A stretch of DNA of 64,000 nt, from assembly GCF_026262505.1 (NCBI RefSeq), contig NC_067207.1, forward strand, positions 25,698,082 through 25,762,081. The letters are read 5' to 3'. Positions 11,001 through 23,554 of this stretch are shown here, piece after piece (position 1 is the stretch's first letter; every line of letters begins with the position of its first letter). The notes under the pieces are model-generated. The model was not told the origin of the DNA. It ran no database searches and saw nothing but the letters and a program-made list of their open reading frames with translations. The stretch is from Trichomonas vaginalis G3. Lineage: Eukaryota; Parabasalia; Trichomonadida; Trichomonadidae. Position numbers and translations under genes: made by a program.

Positions 11001-14000
11001 ATGCTTTTGTCAAGATTTCATCGTTTATGATTTGTCATGATTTCATCGTGAATGATTTGTCATGATTTCATCGTGAATGATTTGTCATGACTTTGTCATG
11101 ATTTCATCGTAATGAACGTGAATGCTTTTGTCAAGATTTCATCGTTTATGATTTGTCAAGATTTCATCGTTTATGATTTGTCAAGATTTCATCGTGAATG
11201 CTTTGTCAAGACTTTGTCATGACTTCTTCGTAAATGCTTTTGTCATGATTTCATCGTGAATGAACGTAAATGCTTTTGTCAAGATTTCATCGTGAATGCT
11301 TTGTCAAGACTTTGTCATGATTTCATCGTTTATGATTTGTCATGATTTCATCGTGAATGCTTTGTCAAGACTTTGTCATGACTTCTTCGTAAATGCTTTT
11401 GTCAAGATTTCATCGTTTATGATTTGTCATGATTTCATCGTGAATGCTTTGTCAAGACTTTGTCATGATTTCATCGTGAATGCTTTGTCAAGACTTTGTC
11501 ATGATTTCATCGTGAATGCTTTTGTCAAGATTTCATCGTTTATGATTTGTCAAGATTTCATCGTGAATGAACGTAAATGCTTTTGTCATGATTTCATCGT
11601 TTATGATTTGTCAAGATTTCATCGTGAATGAACGTAAATGCTTTTGTCATGACTTCATCGTTTATGATTTGTCATGACTTCATCGTTTATGATTTGTCAT
11701 GACTTCTTCGTGAATGAACGTAAATGCTTTTGTCATGATTTCTTCGTAAATGCTTTTGTCATGATTTCATCGTGAATGCTTTGTCAAGACTTTGTCATGA
11801 CTTCTTCGTTTATGATTTGTCATGACTTCATCGTTTATGATTTGTCATGACTTCATCGTACATGTTTTTGTCATGATTTCATCGTTTATGATTTGTCATG
11901 ATTTCATCGTGAATGAACGTAAATGCTTTTGTCATGACTTCTTCGTAAATGCTTTTGTCATGATTTCATCGTGAATGATTTGTCATGACTTCATCGTTTA
12001 TGATTTGTCAAGACTTTGTCATGACTTCTTCGTAAATGCTTTTGTCAAGATTTCATCGTGAATGAACGTAAATGCTTTTGTCAAGACTTTGTCATGATTT
12101 CATCGTGAATGCTTTTGTCAAGATTTCATCGTTTATGATTTGTCAAGATTTCATCGTGAATGAACGTAAATGCTTTTGTCATGATTTCATCGTTTATGAT
12201 TTGTCAAGATTTCATCGTGAATGAACGTAAATGCTTTTGTCATGACTTCATCGTTTTATTGTCATGACTTCATCGTTTATGATTTGTCATGATTTCATCG
12301 TGAATGAACGTAAATGCTTTTGTCATGATTTCATCGTTTATGATTTGTCATGATTTCATCGTGAATGATTTGTCATGATTTCATCGTTTATGATTTGTCA
12401 TGATTTCATCGTAAATGCTTTTGTCATGGTTTCATCGTGAATGCTTTTGTCATGATTTCATCGTGAATGAACGTGAATGCTTTTGTCATGACCTCATCGT
12501 TTATGATTTGTCATGATTTCATCGTGAATGATTTGTCATGATTTCATCGTGAATGAACGTAAATGCTTTTGTCATGACCTCATCGTAAATGCTTTTGTCA
12601 TGATTTCATCGTTTATGATTTGTCAAGACTTTGTCATGATTTCATCGTTTATGATTTGTCAAGATTTCATCGTTTATGAACGTAAATGCTTTTGTCATGA
12701 TTTCATCGTTTATGAACGTAAATGCTTTTGTCATGACTTCTTCGTAAATGCTTTTGTCAAGGTTTCATCGTTTATGATTTGTCATGATTTCATCGTTTAT
12801 GATTTGTCAAGACTTTGTCATGACTTCTTCGTAAATGCTTTTGTCATGATTTCATCGTGAATGATTTGTCATGACTTCATCGTTTATGATTTGTCATGAT
12901 TTCATCGTGAATGAACGTAAATGCTTTTGTCAAGATTTCATCGTTTATGATTTGTCAAGATTTCATCGTTTATGATTTGTCATGATTTCATCGTGAATGA
13001 TTTGTCATGATTTCATCGTGAATGCTTTTGTCATGATTTCATCGTTTATGATTTGTCAAGATTTCATCGTTTATGAACGTAAATGCTTTTGTCATGACTT
13101 CATCGTTTATGATTTGTCATGATTTCATCGTAATGAACGTAAATGCTTTTGTCATGATTTCATCGTGAATGAACGTAAATGCTTTTGTCATGATTTCTTC
13201 ATCGTGAATGCTTTGTCAAGACTTTGTCATGACTTCTTCGTTTATGATTTGTCAAGATTTCATCGTTTATGATTTGTCATGACTTCTTCGTAAATGCTTT
13301 TGTCATGATTTCATCGTTTATGATTTGTCATGACTTCTTCGTTTATGATTTGTCATGATTTCATCGTAAATGCTTCATCGAACTTAAACGTAAATGCTTC
13401 ATCGAACTTAAACGTAAATGCTTCGTAAATGCTTTTGTCATGACTTCATCGTTTATATTTGTCATGATTTCATCGTATATGAACGTAAATGCTTTTGTCA
13501 AGATTTCATCGTGAATGCTTTGTCAAGACTTTGTCATGACTTCTTCGTAAATGCTTTTGTCATGACTTCATCGTTTATGATTTGTCAAGATTTCATCGTA
13601 TATGCTTCATCGTTTATGATTTGTCATGATTTCATCGTTTATGATTTGTCATGATTTCATCGTAAATGCTTCATCGAACTTAAACGTAAATGCTTCATCG
13701 AACTTAAACGTAAATGCTTCGTAAATGCTTTTGTCAAGATTTCATCGTTTATGATTTGTCATGATTTCATCGTATATGAACGTAAATGCTTTTGTCAAGA
13801 TTTCATCGTTTATGATTTGTCATGATTTCATCGTAAATGCTTTTGTCATGATTTCATCGTTTATGATTTGTCATGATTTCATCGTATATGAACGTAAATG
13901 CTTTTCTCATGATTTCATCGTTTATGATTTGTCATGATTTCATCGTTTATGATTTGTCAAGATTTCATCGTTTATGATTTGTCATGATTTCATCGTTTAT

Positions 14001-14950
14001 GATTTGTCATGATTTCATCGTTTATGATTTGTCATGATTTCATCGTTTATGATTTGTCATGATTTCATCGTGAATGATTTGTCATGATTTCATCGTGAAT
14101 GAACGTAAATGCTTTTGTCATGACTTCATCGTTTATGATTTGTCAAGATTTCATCGTTTATGATTTGTCATGATTTCATCGTTTATGATTTGTCATGATT
14201 TCATCGTGAATGATTTGTCATGATTTCATCGTGAATGATTTGTCATGATTTCATCGTAAATGCTTTTGTCATGATTTCATCGTGAATGCTTTTGTCATGA
14301 TTTCATCGTGAATGAACGTGAATGCTTTGTCATGATTTCATCGTTTATGATTTGTCATGATTTCATCGTGAATGCTTTGTCAAGACTTTGTCATGAATGC
14401 TTTGTCAAGACTTTGTCATGATTTCATCGTAAATGCTTTTGTCATGATTTCATCGTGAATGCTTTTGTCAAGATTTCATCGTGAATGAACGTGAATGCTT
14501 TTGTCATGATTTCATCGTTTATGATTTGTCATGATTTCATCGTGAATGCTTTGTCAAGACTTTGTCATGAATGCTTTGTCAAGACTTTGTCATGATTTCT
14601 TCGTAAATGCTTTTGTCATGATTTCATCGTTTATGATTTGTCATGATTTCATCGTAAATGCTTTTGTCATGATTTCATCGTTTATGATTTGTCATGATTT
14701 CATCGTGAATGCTTTGTCAAGACTTTGTCATGAATGCTTTGTCAAGACTTTGTCATGATTTCATCGTAAATGCTTTTGTCATGATTTCATCGTGAATGCT
14801 TTTGTCAAGATTTCATCGTTTATGAACGTGAATGCTTTTGTCATGATTTCATCGTTTATGATTTGTCATGATTTCATCGTGAATGATTTGTCAAGACTTT
14901 GTCATGAATGCTTTGTCAAGACTTTGTCATGATCTCTTCATCGTAATGAG
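8020..14950 (+). repeat. Left satellite arm (GTCAWGAYTTCATCG family)
   Basis: About 6.9 kb of interspersed variants of 25, 26 and 36 bp, such as CGTTTATGATTTGTCATGAT plus TTCAT, or CGTAAATGCTTTTGTCATGA plus CTTCTT. The core GTCAWGAYTTCWTCG is constant and the linker words (GAATGAACGTAAATG, TTTATGATT, GAATGCTTTGTCAAG) are shuffled. A secondary variant, AATGCTTCATCGAACTTAAA, occurs at 10700, 13370 and 13670. Unit lengths do not keep one reading phase, so the many short frames here are not genes. Confidence 0.95.
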
Positions 14951-14976
14951 CGTAAATGATCCAAAAATAATGTTTA

Positions 14977-15024
14977 TGTTAGAATGTTAGATCTAACACC
15001 TTTTCTAACATGTTTTCTAACATG
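14977..15024 (+). repeat. Heptamer cluster, TGTTAGA type
   Basis: Five copies of TGTTAGA in the order forward, forward, reverse, reverse, reverse, with a central perfect palindrome TGTTAGATCTAACA. Follows the fixed word CGTAATGAGCGTAAATGA and an ATAATGTTTATG. The same cluster is at 16035-16082 and, inverted, at 16797-16843. Confidence 0.85.
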
Positions 15025-15250
15025 TTTTGTCAAGAATATAACAACCGTCTGAATTCCGGCGGTTGCTTTTTATACAAAATTCACACAGGAAAATTCTTGA
15101 GTTTTGGTTGAAAGAATACGGTCGAGCCAAAAGTGGCTCAACCTCAAAACAAACATTTTATGAGCTTACAAAGGGTGTTATGAATGAATTCAGCAACATA
15201 CATCCTGACCTCGTTCATTTTGTTGCTAAATTCAGTAAAAATAATGTTTA
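15025..15250 (+). other. Unique insert in left arm with short ORF fragment
   Basis: A 225-bp piece not found in the right arm. It opens with the hairpin-like AACCGTCTGAATTCCGGCGG and holds an open frame of about 60 residues without a good start (HRKILEFWLKEYGRAKSG and then TFYELTKGVMNEFSNIHPDL). It looks like the end of some former gene; I do not recognise the family. Confidence 0.4.
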
Positions 15251-15300
15251 GGTGAAGAGGTGACATCTCACCCGTTTTCTCACCTGTTTTTTCACCCGTT
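15251..15300 (+). repeat. Heptamer cluster, GGTGA type
   Basis: Same five-arm plan as the TGTTAGA clusters, but every arm is changed to GGTGA/TCACC: GGTGAAGAGGTGACATCTCA then three TCACC arms. Another at 15680-15730 and, inverted, at 17415-17462. In those two the four loop bases are the reverse complement (GATG instead of CATC). Confidence 0.8.
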
Positions 15301-16034
15301 GAATTTGTCAAGATTTCATCGTGAATGAACGTAAATGCTTTTGTCATGATTTCATCGTGAATGAACGTAAATGCTTTTGTCATGATTTCTTCATCGTGAA
15401 TGCTTTGTCAAGACTTTGTCATGACTTCTTCGTAAATGCTTTTGTCATGACTTCATCGTTTATGATTTGTCAAGATTTCATCGTAAATGCTTTTGTCATG
15501 ATTTCATCGTGAATGAACGTAAATGCTTTTGTCAAGACTTTGTCATGACTTCATCGTAAATGCTTTTGTCATGATTTCATCGTGAATGAACGTAAATGCT
15601 TTTGTCATGACTTCATCGTTTATGATTTGTCATGACTTCTTCATCGTAATGAACGTAAATGAACCAAAAATAATGTTTAGGTGAAGAGGTGAGATGTCAC
15701 CCGTTTTTTCACCTGTTTTTTCACCCGTTGAATTTGTCAAGATTTCATCGTGAATGAACGTAAATGCTTTTGTCATGATTTCATCGTGAATGAACGTAAA
15801 TGCTTTTGTCATGATTTCTTCATCGTGAATGCTTTGTCAAGACTTTGTCATGACTTCTTCGTAAATGCTTTTGTCATGACTTCATCGTTTATGATTTGTC
15901 AAGATTTCATCGTTTATGATTTGTCATGATTTCATCGTGAATGAACGTAAATGCTTTTGTCAAGATTTCATCGTTTATGATTTGTCATGACTTCTTCATC
16001 GTAATGAGCGTAAATGACCCAAAAATAATGTTTA

Positions 16035-16112
16035 TGTTAGAATGTTAGATCTAACACCTTTTCTAACATGTTTTCTAACATGGAGGATTTCATTAGATAT
16101 AAATATTCTTCC
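16035..16112 (+). repeat. Inner end of left arm with heptamer cluster
   Basis: The cluster at 16035-16082 is followed by GGAGGATTTCATTAGATATA and AATATTCTTCC, where the mirror symmetry stops. The counterpart is 16766-16843. These are the innermost bases of the giant inverted repeat. Confidence 0.85.
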
Positions 16113-16765
16113 CTAAACATTATTTTAGTTAAAGTCCATCAAATATTTTTAGGATACTTTCACCAAATAATGTTTATATCAGATGAAACAGTAAAGTATT
16201 ATATCTATTAAATCGTCTATGATGTAAATTGTGTATAGAATGAAATGAAGGAAGAATGTTTATATCTAATGAAACAGTAAAGTATTATATCTATTAAATC
16301 GTCTATGATGTAAATTGTGTATAGAATGAAATGAAGGAAGAATGTTTATATCAGATGAAACAGTAAAGTATTATATCTATTAAATCGTCTATGATGTAAA
16401 TTGTGTATAGAATGAAATGAAGGAAGAATGTTTATATCAGATGAAACAGTAAAGTATTATATCTATTAAATCGTCTATGATGTAAATTGTGTATAGAATG
16501 AAATGAAGGAAGAATGTTTATATCTAATGAAACAGTAAAGTATTATATCTATTAAATCGTCTATGATGTAAATTGTGTATAGAATGAAATGAAGGAAGAA
16601 TGTTTATATCAGATGAAACAGTAAAGTATTATATCTATTAAATCGTCTATGATGTAAATTGTGTATAGAATGAAATGAAGGAAGAATGTTTATATCTAAT
16701 GAAACAGTAAAGTATTATATCTATTAAATCGTCTATGATGTAAATTGTGTATAGAATGAAATGAA
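16113..16765 (+). repeat. Central spacer with 86-bp tandem array
   Basis: About 55 bases of unique sequence, then about seven units of 86 bp starting at 16168, 16254, 16340, 16426, 16512, 16598 and 16684. Units are identical except for TATCAGATG versus TATCTAATG near their start. The last partial unit (16770) merges into the right arm word GAATATTTATATCTAATG, so the array probably grew from the arm end itself. Confidence 0.9.
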
Positions 16766-16843
16766 GGAAGAATATTTATATCTAATGAAATCCTCCATGT
16801 TAGAAAACATGTTAGAAAAGGTGTTAGATCTAACATTCTAACA
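16766..16843 (-). repeat. Inner end of right arm with heptamer cluster
   Basis: Reverse complement of 16035-16112, including the TGTTAGA cluster at 16797-16843, and continuing into the conserved ATTTTTGGGTCATTTACGCT flank. Confidence 0.85.
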
Positions 16844-16869
16844 TAAACATTATTTTTGGGTCATTTACG

Positions 16870-19800
16870 CTCATTACGATGAAGAAGTCATGACAAATCA
16901 TAAACGATGAAATCTTGACAAAAGCATTTACGTTCATTCACGATGAAATCATGACAAAAGCATTTACGATGAAGAAGTCATGACAAAGTCTTGACAAAGC
17001 ATTCATGACAAAGTCTTGACAAAGCATTCACGATGAAATCATGACAAATCATAAACGATGAAATCATGACAAAAGCATTCACGTTCATTCACGATGAAAT
17101 CATGACAAAAGCATTCACGATGAAATCATGACAAAAGCATTTACGATGAAATCATGACAAATCATTCACGATGAAATCTTGACAAAAGCATTTACGTTCA
17201 TTCACGATGAAATCATGACAAATCATAAACGATGAAATCTTGACAAATCATAAACGATGAAGTCATGACAAAAGCATTTACGAAGAAGTCATGACAAAGT
17301 CTTGACAAAGCATTCACGATGAAGAAATCATGACAAAAGCATTTACGTTCATTCACGATGAAATCATGACAAAAGCATTTACGTTCATTCACGATGAAAT
17401 CTTGACAAATTCAACGGGTGAAAAAACAGGTGAAAAAACGGGTGACATCTCACCTCTTCACCTAAACATTATTTTTGGTTCATTTACGTTCATTACGATG
17501 AAGAAGTCATGACAAATCATAAACGATGAAATCTTGACAAAAGCATTTACGTTCATTCACGATGAAATCATGACAAAAGCATTTACGATGAAATCATGAC
17601 AAATCATAAACGATGAAATCATGACAAAAGCATTTACGAAGAAGTCATGACAAAGTCTTGACAAAGCATTCACGATGAAGAAATCATGACAAAGTCTTGA
17701 CAAAGCATTCATGACAAAGTCTTGACAAAGCATTCACGATGAAATCATGACAAATCATAAACGATGAAATCATGACAAAAGCATTCACGTTCATTCACGA
17801 TGAAATCATGACAAAAGCATTCACGATGAAATCATGACAAAAGCATTTACGATGAAATCATGACAAATCATAAACGATGAAATCATGACAAATCATTCAC
17901 GATGAAATCATGACAAATCATAAACGATGAAATCTTGACAAATCATAAACGATGAAATCTTGACAAATCATAAACGATGAAGTCATGACAAAAGCATTTA
18001 CGTTCATTCACGATGAAATCATGACAAATCATTCACGATGAAATCATGACAAATCATAAACGATGAAATCATGACAAATCATAAACGATGAAATCATGAC
18101 AAATCATAAACGATGAAATCATGACAAATCATAAACGATGAAATCTTGACAAATCATAAACGATGAAATCATGACAAATCATAAACGATGAAATCATGAG
18201 AAAAGCATTTACGTTCATATACGATGAAATCATGACAAATCATAAACGATGAAATCATGACAAAAGCATTTACGAAGAAGTCATGACAAATCATAAACGA
18301 TGAAATCTTGACAAAAGCATTTACGTTCATATACGATGAAATCATGACAAATCATAAACGATGAAATCTTGACAAAAGCATTTACGAAGCATTTACGTTT
18401 AAGTTCGATGAAGCATTTACGTTTAAGTTCGATGAAGCATTTACGATGAAATCTTGACAAATCATAAACGATGAAATCATGACAAATCATAAACGATGAA
18501 GCATATACGATGAAATCTTGACAAATCATAAACGATGAAGTCATGACAAAAGCATTTACGAAGAAGTCATGACAAAGTCTTGACAAAGCATTCACGATGA
18601 AATCTTGACAAAAGCATTTACGTTCATATACGATGAAATCATGACAAATCATAAACGATGAAGTCATGACAAAAGCATTTACGAAGCATTTACGTTTAAG
18701 TTCGATGAAGCATTTACGTTTAAGTTCGATGAAGCATTTACGATGAAATCATGACAAATCATAAACGATGAAGTCATGACAAATCATAAACGATGAAATC
18801 TTGACAAAAGCATTTACGAAGAAGTCATGACAAATCATAAACGATGAAATCTTGACAAATCATAAACGAAGAAGTCATGACAAAGTCTTGACAAAGCATT
18901 CACGATGAAGAAATCATGACAAAAGCATTTACGTTCATTCACGATGAAATCATGACAAAAGCATTTACGTTCATTACGATGAAATCATGACAAATCATAA
19001 ACGATGAAGTCATGACAAAAGCATTTACGTTCATAAACGATGAAATCTTGACAAATCATAAACGATGAAATCATGACAAAAGCATTCACGATGAAATCAT
19101 GACAAATCATTCACGATGAAATCATGACAAATCATAAACGATGAAATCTTGACAAATCATAAACGATGAAATCTTGACAAAAGCATTTACGTTCATTCAC
19201 GATGAAATCATGACAAATCATAAACGATGAAGTCATGACAAATCATTCACGATGAAATCATGACAAAAGCATTTACGAAGAAGTCATGACAAAGTCTTGA
19301 CAAATCATAAACGATGAAATCATGACAAATCATAAACGATGAAACCTTGACAAAAGCATTTACGAAGAAGTCATGACAAAAGCATTTACGTTCATAAACG
19401 ATGAAATCATGACAAAAGCATTTACGTTCATAAACGATGAAATCTTGACAAATCATAAACGATGAAATCATGACAAAGTCTTGACAAATCATAAACGATG
19501 AAATCATGACAAAAGCATTTACGATGAGGTCATGACAAAAGCATTTACGTTCATTCACGATGAAATCATGACAAATCATTCACGATGAAATCATGACAAA
19601 TCATAAACGATGAGGTCATGACAAAAGCATTCACGTTCATTCACGATGAAATCATGACAAATCATTCACGATGAAATCATGACAAAAGCATTTACGATGA
19701 AATCATGACAAATCATAAACGATGAAATCATGACAAATCATAAACGATGAAATCATGACAAATCATAAACGATGAAATCATGACAAAAGCATTTACGTTC

Positions 19801-22785
19801 ATTCACGATGAAATCATGACAAATCATAAACGATGAAGTCATGACAAATCATAAACGATGAAGTCATGACAAAAGCATTTACGTTCATTCACGATGAAAT
19901 CTTGACAAATCATAAACGATGAAATCATGACAAAAGCATTTACGTTCATTCACGATGAAATCTTGACAAATCATAAACGATGAAATCTTGACAAAATCAT
20001 TCACGATGAAATCATGACAAAGTCTTGACAAAGCATTCACGATGAAATCATGACAAAGTCTTGACAAAGCATTCACGATGAAATCATGACAAATCATAAA
20101 CGATGAAATCTTGACAAAAGCATTTACGAAGAAGTCATGACAAAGTCTTGACAAAGCATTCACGATGAAATCATGACAAATCATAAACGATGAAATCATG
20201 ACAAAGTCTTGACAAAGCATTCACGATGAAATCTTCACAAAAGCATTTACGTTCATAAACGATGAAATCATGACAAAAGCATTTACGAAGAAGTCATGAC
20301 AAAGTCTTGACAAAGCATTCACGATGAAATCTTGACAAATCATAAACGATGAAATCTTGACAAATCATAAACGATGAAATCTTGACAAAAGCATTCACGT
20401 TCATTACGATGAAATCATGACAAAGTCATGACAAATCATTCACGATGAAATCATGACAAATCATTCACGATGAAATCATGACAAATCATAAACGATGAAA
20501 TCTTGACAAAAGCATTTACGTTCATTCACGATGAAATCATGACAAAAGCATTTACGTTCATTCACGATGAAATCTTGACAAAAGCATTTACGAAGAAGTC
20601 ATGACAAAGTCTTGACAAAGCATTCACGATGAAATCATGACAAATCATAAACGATGAAATCTTGACAAATCATAAACGATGAAATCTTGACAAAAGCATT
20701 TACGTTCATATACGATGAAATCATGACAAATCATAAACGATGAAGTCATGACAAAAGCATTTACGAAGCATTTACGTTTAAGTTCGATGAAGCATTTACG
20801 TTTAAGTTCGATGAAGAATTTACGATGAAATCATGACAAATCATAAACGATGAAATCTTGACAAATCATAAACGATGAAGTCATGACAAAAGCATTTACG
20901 TTCATTCACGATGAAATCATGACAAATCATTCACGATGAAATCATGACAAATCATTCACGATGAAATCATGACAAATCATAAACGATGAAATCATGACAA
21001 ATCATAAACGATGAAATCATGACAAATCATAAACGATGAAATCTTGACAAATCATAAACGAAGAAGTCATGACAAATCATAAACGATGAAATCATGACAA
21101 ATCATTCACGATGAAATCTTGACAAAAGCATTTACGTTCATAAACGATGAAATCATGACAAAAGCATTTACGAAGAAGTCATGACAAAGTCTTGACAAAT
21201 CATAAACGATGAAATCTTGACAAATCATAAACGATGAAATCTTGACAAATCATAAACGATGAAATCATGACAAATCATTCACGATGAAATCATGACAAAT
21301 CATAAACGATGAAATCATGACAAAGTCTTGACAAAGCATTCACGTTCATTCACGATGAAATCTTGACAAAAGCATTTACGAAGAAGTCATGACAAATCAT
21401 AAACGATGAAATCTTGACAAATCATAAACGAAGAAGTCATGACAAAGTCTTGACAAATCATAAACGATGAAGTCATGACAAAAGCATTCACGTTCATTCA
21501 CGATGAAATCTTGACAAAAGCATTTACGTTCATTCACGATGAAGTCATGACAAAAGCATTCACGTTCATTCACGATGAAATCTTGACAAAAGCATTTACG
21601 TTCATTCACGATGAAATCTTGACAAAGTCTTGACAAAGCATTCACGATGAAATCATGACAAAAGCATTTACGTTCATTACGATGAAATCATGACAAATCA
21701 TAAACGATGAAATCTTGACAAAGTCTTGACAAAGCATTCACGATGAAATCTTGACAAAAGCATTTACGTTCATTCACGATGAAATCATGACAAATCATAA
21801 ACGAAGAAGTCATGACAAATCATAAACGATGAAATCATGACAAAAGCATTCACGTTCATTACGATGAAATCATGACAAATCATAAACGATGAAATCTTGA
21901 CAAAGTCTTGACAAAGCATTCACGATGAAATCTTGACAAAAGCATTTACGTTCATTCACGATGAAATCTTGACAAAAGCATTTACGAAGAAGTCATGACA
22001 AATCATAAACGATGAAATCTTGACAAAAGCATTTACGTTCATTCACGAAGAAGTCATGACAAAAGCATTTACGATGAAATCTTGACAAAGTCTTGACAAA
22101 GCATTCACGATGAAATCTTGACAAAGTCTTGACAAAGCATTCACGATGAAATCTTGACAAATCATAAACGATGAAATCATGACAAATCATAAACGATGAA
22201 ATCATGACAAAAGCATTCACGAAGAAGTCATGACAAAGTCTTGACAAATCATAAACGATGAAATCTTGACAAATCATTCACGTTCATTCACGATGAAATC
22301 ATGACAAATCATAAACGATGAAATCTTGACAAATCATAAACGATGAAATCTTGACAAAAGCATTCACGTTCATTCACGATGAAATCTTGACAAAAGCATT
22401 TACGTTCATTCACGATGAAATCATGACAAAAGCATTTACGTTCATTACGATGAAATCATGACAAAAGCATTCACGTTCATTACGATGAAATCATGACAAA
22501 TCATAAACGATGAAATCATGACAAAAGCATTCACGTTCATTCACGATGAAATCATGACAAATCATAAACGATGAAATCATGAGAAAAGCATTTACGTTCA
22601 TATACGATGAAATCATGACAAATCATAAACGATGAAATCATGAGAAAAGCATTTACGTTCATATACGATGAAATCATGACAAAGTCTTGACAAAGCATTC
22701 ACGATGAAATCATGACAAAAGCATTCACGAAGAAGTCATGACAAAAGCATTTACGAAGAAGTCATGACAAAGTCTTGACAAAGCA
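16870..22785 (-). repeat. Right satellite arm (inverted copy)
   Basis: About 5.9 kb of the same satellite as 8020-14950, inverted. Large blocks pair almost base for base: 12528-12860 with 19247-19579, 11296-11631 with 19885-20220, 9097-9345 with 21397-21645, 8467-8751 with 21993-22277. The gaps between blocks differ (for example 1,951 bp on the left against 1,177 bp on the right), so whole repeats were gained or lost after the arms became inverted copies. A GGTGA-type cluster lies at 17415-17462. Confidence 0.92.
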
Positions 22786-23032
22786 TAAGGCAATTTTCTT
22801 CATCGCTCCAGAAATAATTTTTCGTCTTTGTTGAAATAGTTTTCGTTCCTCTACGTCCATAAGGAATGTATGCAATAAATTTAGCATCATAAGGGATTGT
22901 AATATATTCAGGGTTTCTTTCATCGTCAATGGGTCTGTCTTTGTTAAAATGCATGTTCCTCAGTTTTACTTGAGTTTTGAATAGTTCACGGAAACGTTCT
23001 GGGAAAGAGTCATAGTAAATGTAGTCAGACAT
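22751..23032 (-). CDS. Hypothetical 93-residue protein, right arm copy
   Basis: Inverted twin of 7773-8054 and the same length, with an Ile-to-Thr and an Asn-to-Thr difference. Also runs into the satellite for its last codons. The pairing shows that the arms include unique sequence and not only satellite. Confidence 0.4.
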   Translation of the reverse strand: MSDYIYYDSFPERFRELFKTQVKLRNMHFNKDRPIDDERNPEYITIPYDAKFIAYIPYGRRGTKTISTKTKNYFWSDEENCLMLCQDFVMTSS

Positions 23033-23082
23033 GTCTTTGTAATGAAATAAAAAATTTAAAAAAAAATAAAAATAAGGTTATA

Positions 23083-23554
23083 TTTTATTTAGTGAGGACG
23101 GTAGTGAATTCGTTAGTGATGTCGTTAGTGAAGTTATTAGTGAAGTCGTTAGTGAAATCATTTATGTGTCAGATGGTTTTGTAAATATTTAAGGTTAAAT
23201 TAGTGTTGTCGTTTGTGTTGTAAAATATACGTTACCAGTTTTGTAAAGTGTCAAATTCACAAGTATTGCGTACGGAGGAACGCAGTGCCACCGTACACGA
23301 CTTAGGGATACTAACTAAATTTATGAGAACATTAGTGAAGTCGTTAGTGAGAACGATAGTGAGAACGTTTATTTTTACATTAGTGAGTTCGTTAGTGAAG
23401 TGAAGTGGTTGGCGGTTTGTAAATATTTAAGGTTAAATTAGTGTTGTCGTTTGTGTTGTAAAATATACGTTAACGGTTTTGTAAAGTGTCAAATTCACAA
23501 GTATTGTGTACGGAGGAACGCAGTGCCACAGTACACGACTTAACCATACTAACT
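23083..23554 (-). repeat. Right terminal module, two tandem copies
   Basis: Mirror of 5815-6263: outer module 23317-23554 (238 bp) and inner module 23083-23316. Minor differences from the left end, for example TACGCAATAC against TACACAATAC near the tip. Confidence 0.85.

Larger units (their letters stand above)
5815..23554. mobile_element. 17.74-kb inverted-repeat element (unclassified, non-autonomous)
   Basis: Both ends start AGTTAGTATGGYTAAGTCGT in inverted orientation, and the element is flanked by a 5-bp duplication ATTTT (5810-5814 and 23555-23559). Taking it out restores the MULE transposase frame exactly, so the ends are certain. Inside are: a 238-bp terminal module present twice at each end; a 93-residue ORF repeated in inverted orientation in both arms; two long satellite arms; and a central 86-bp array. 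It encodes no recognisable transposase, polymerase or integrase. Its intergenic words recur in the Polinton at 50-53 kb, hinting at a common origin. The family is unknown to me. Confidence 0.8.

Noticed and set aside
8020-14950. Many open frames reading NERKCFCHDFIVYDLS-type repeats as a repetitive protein
   Set aside because: Unit lengths of 25, 26 and 36 bp keep changing phase, frames are short and interrupted, and the same frames occur in the inverted arm. They are satellite by-products.
8020-22785. CRISPR-like array
   Set aside because: No constant repeat with unique equal-length spacers; the linkers are a small set of shuffled words, and the organism is a eukaryote.
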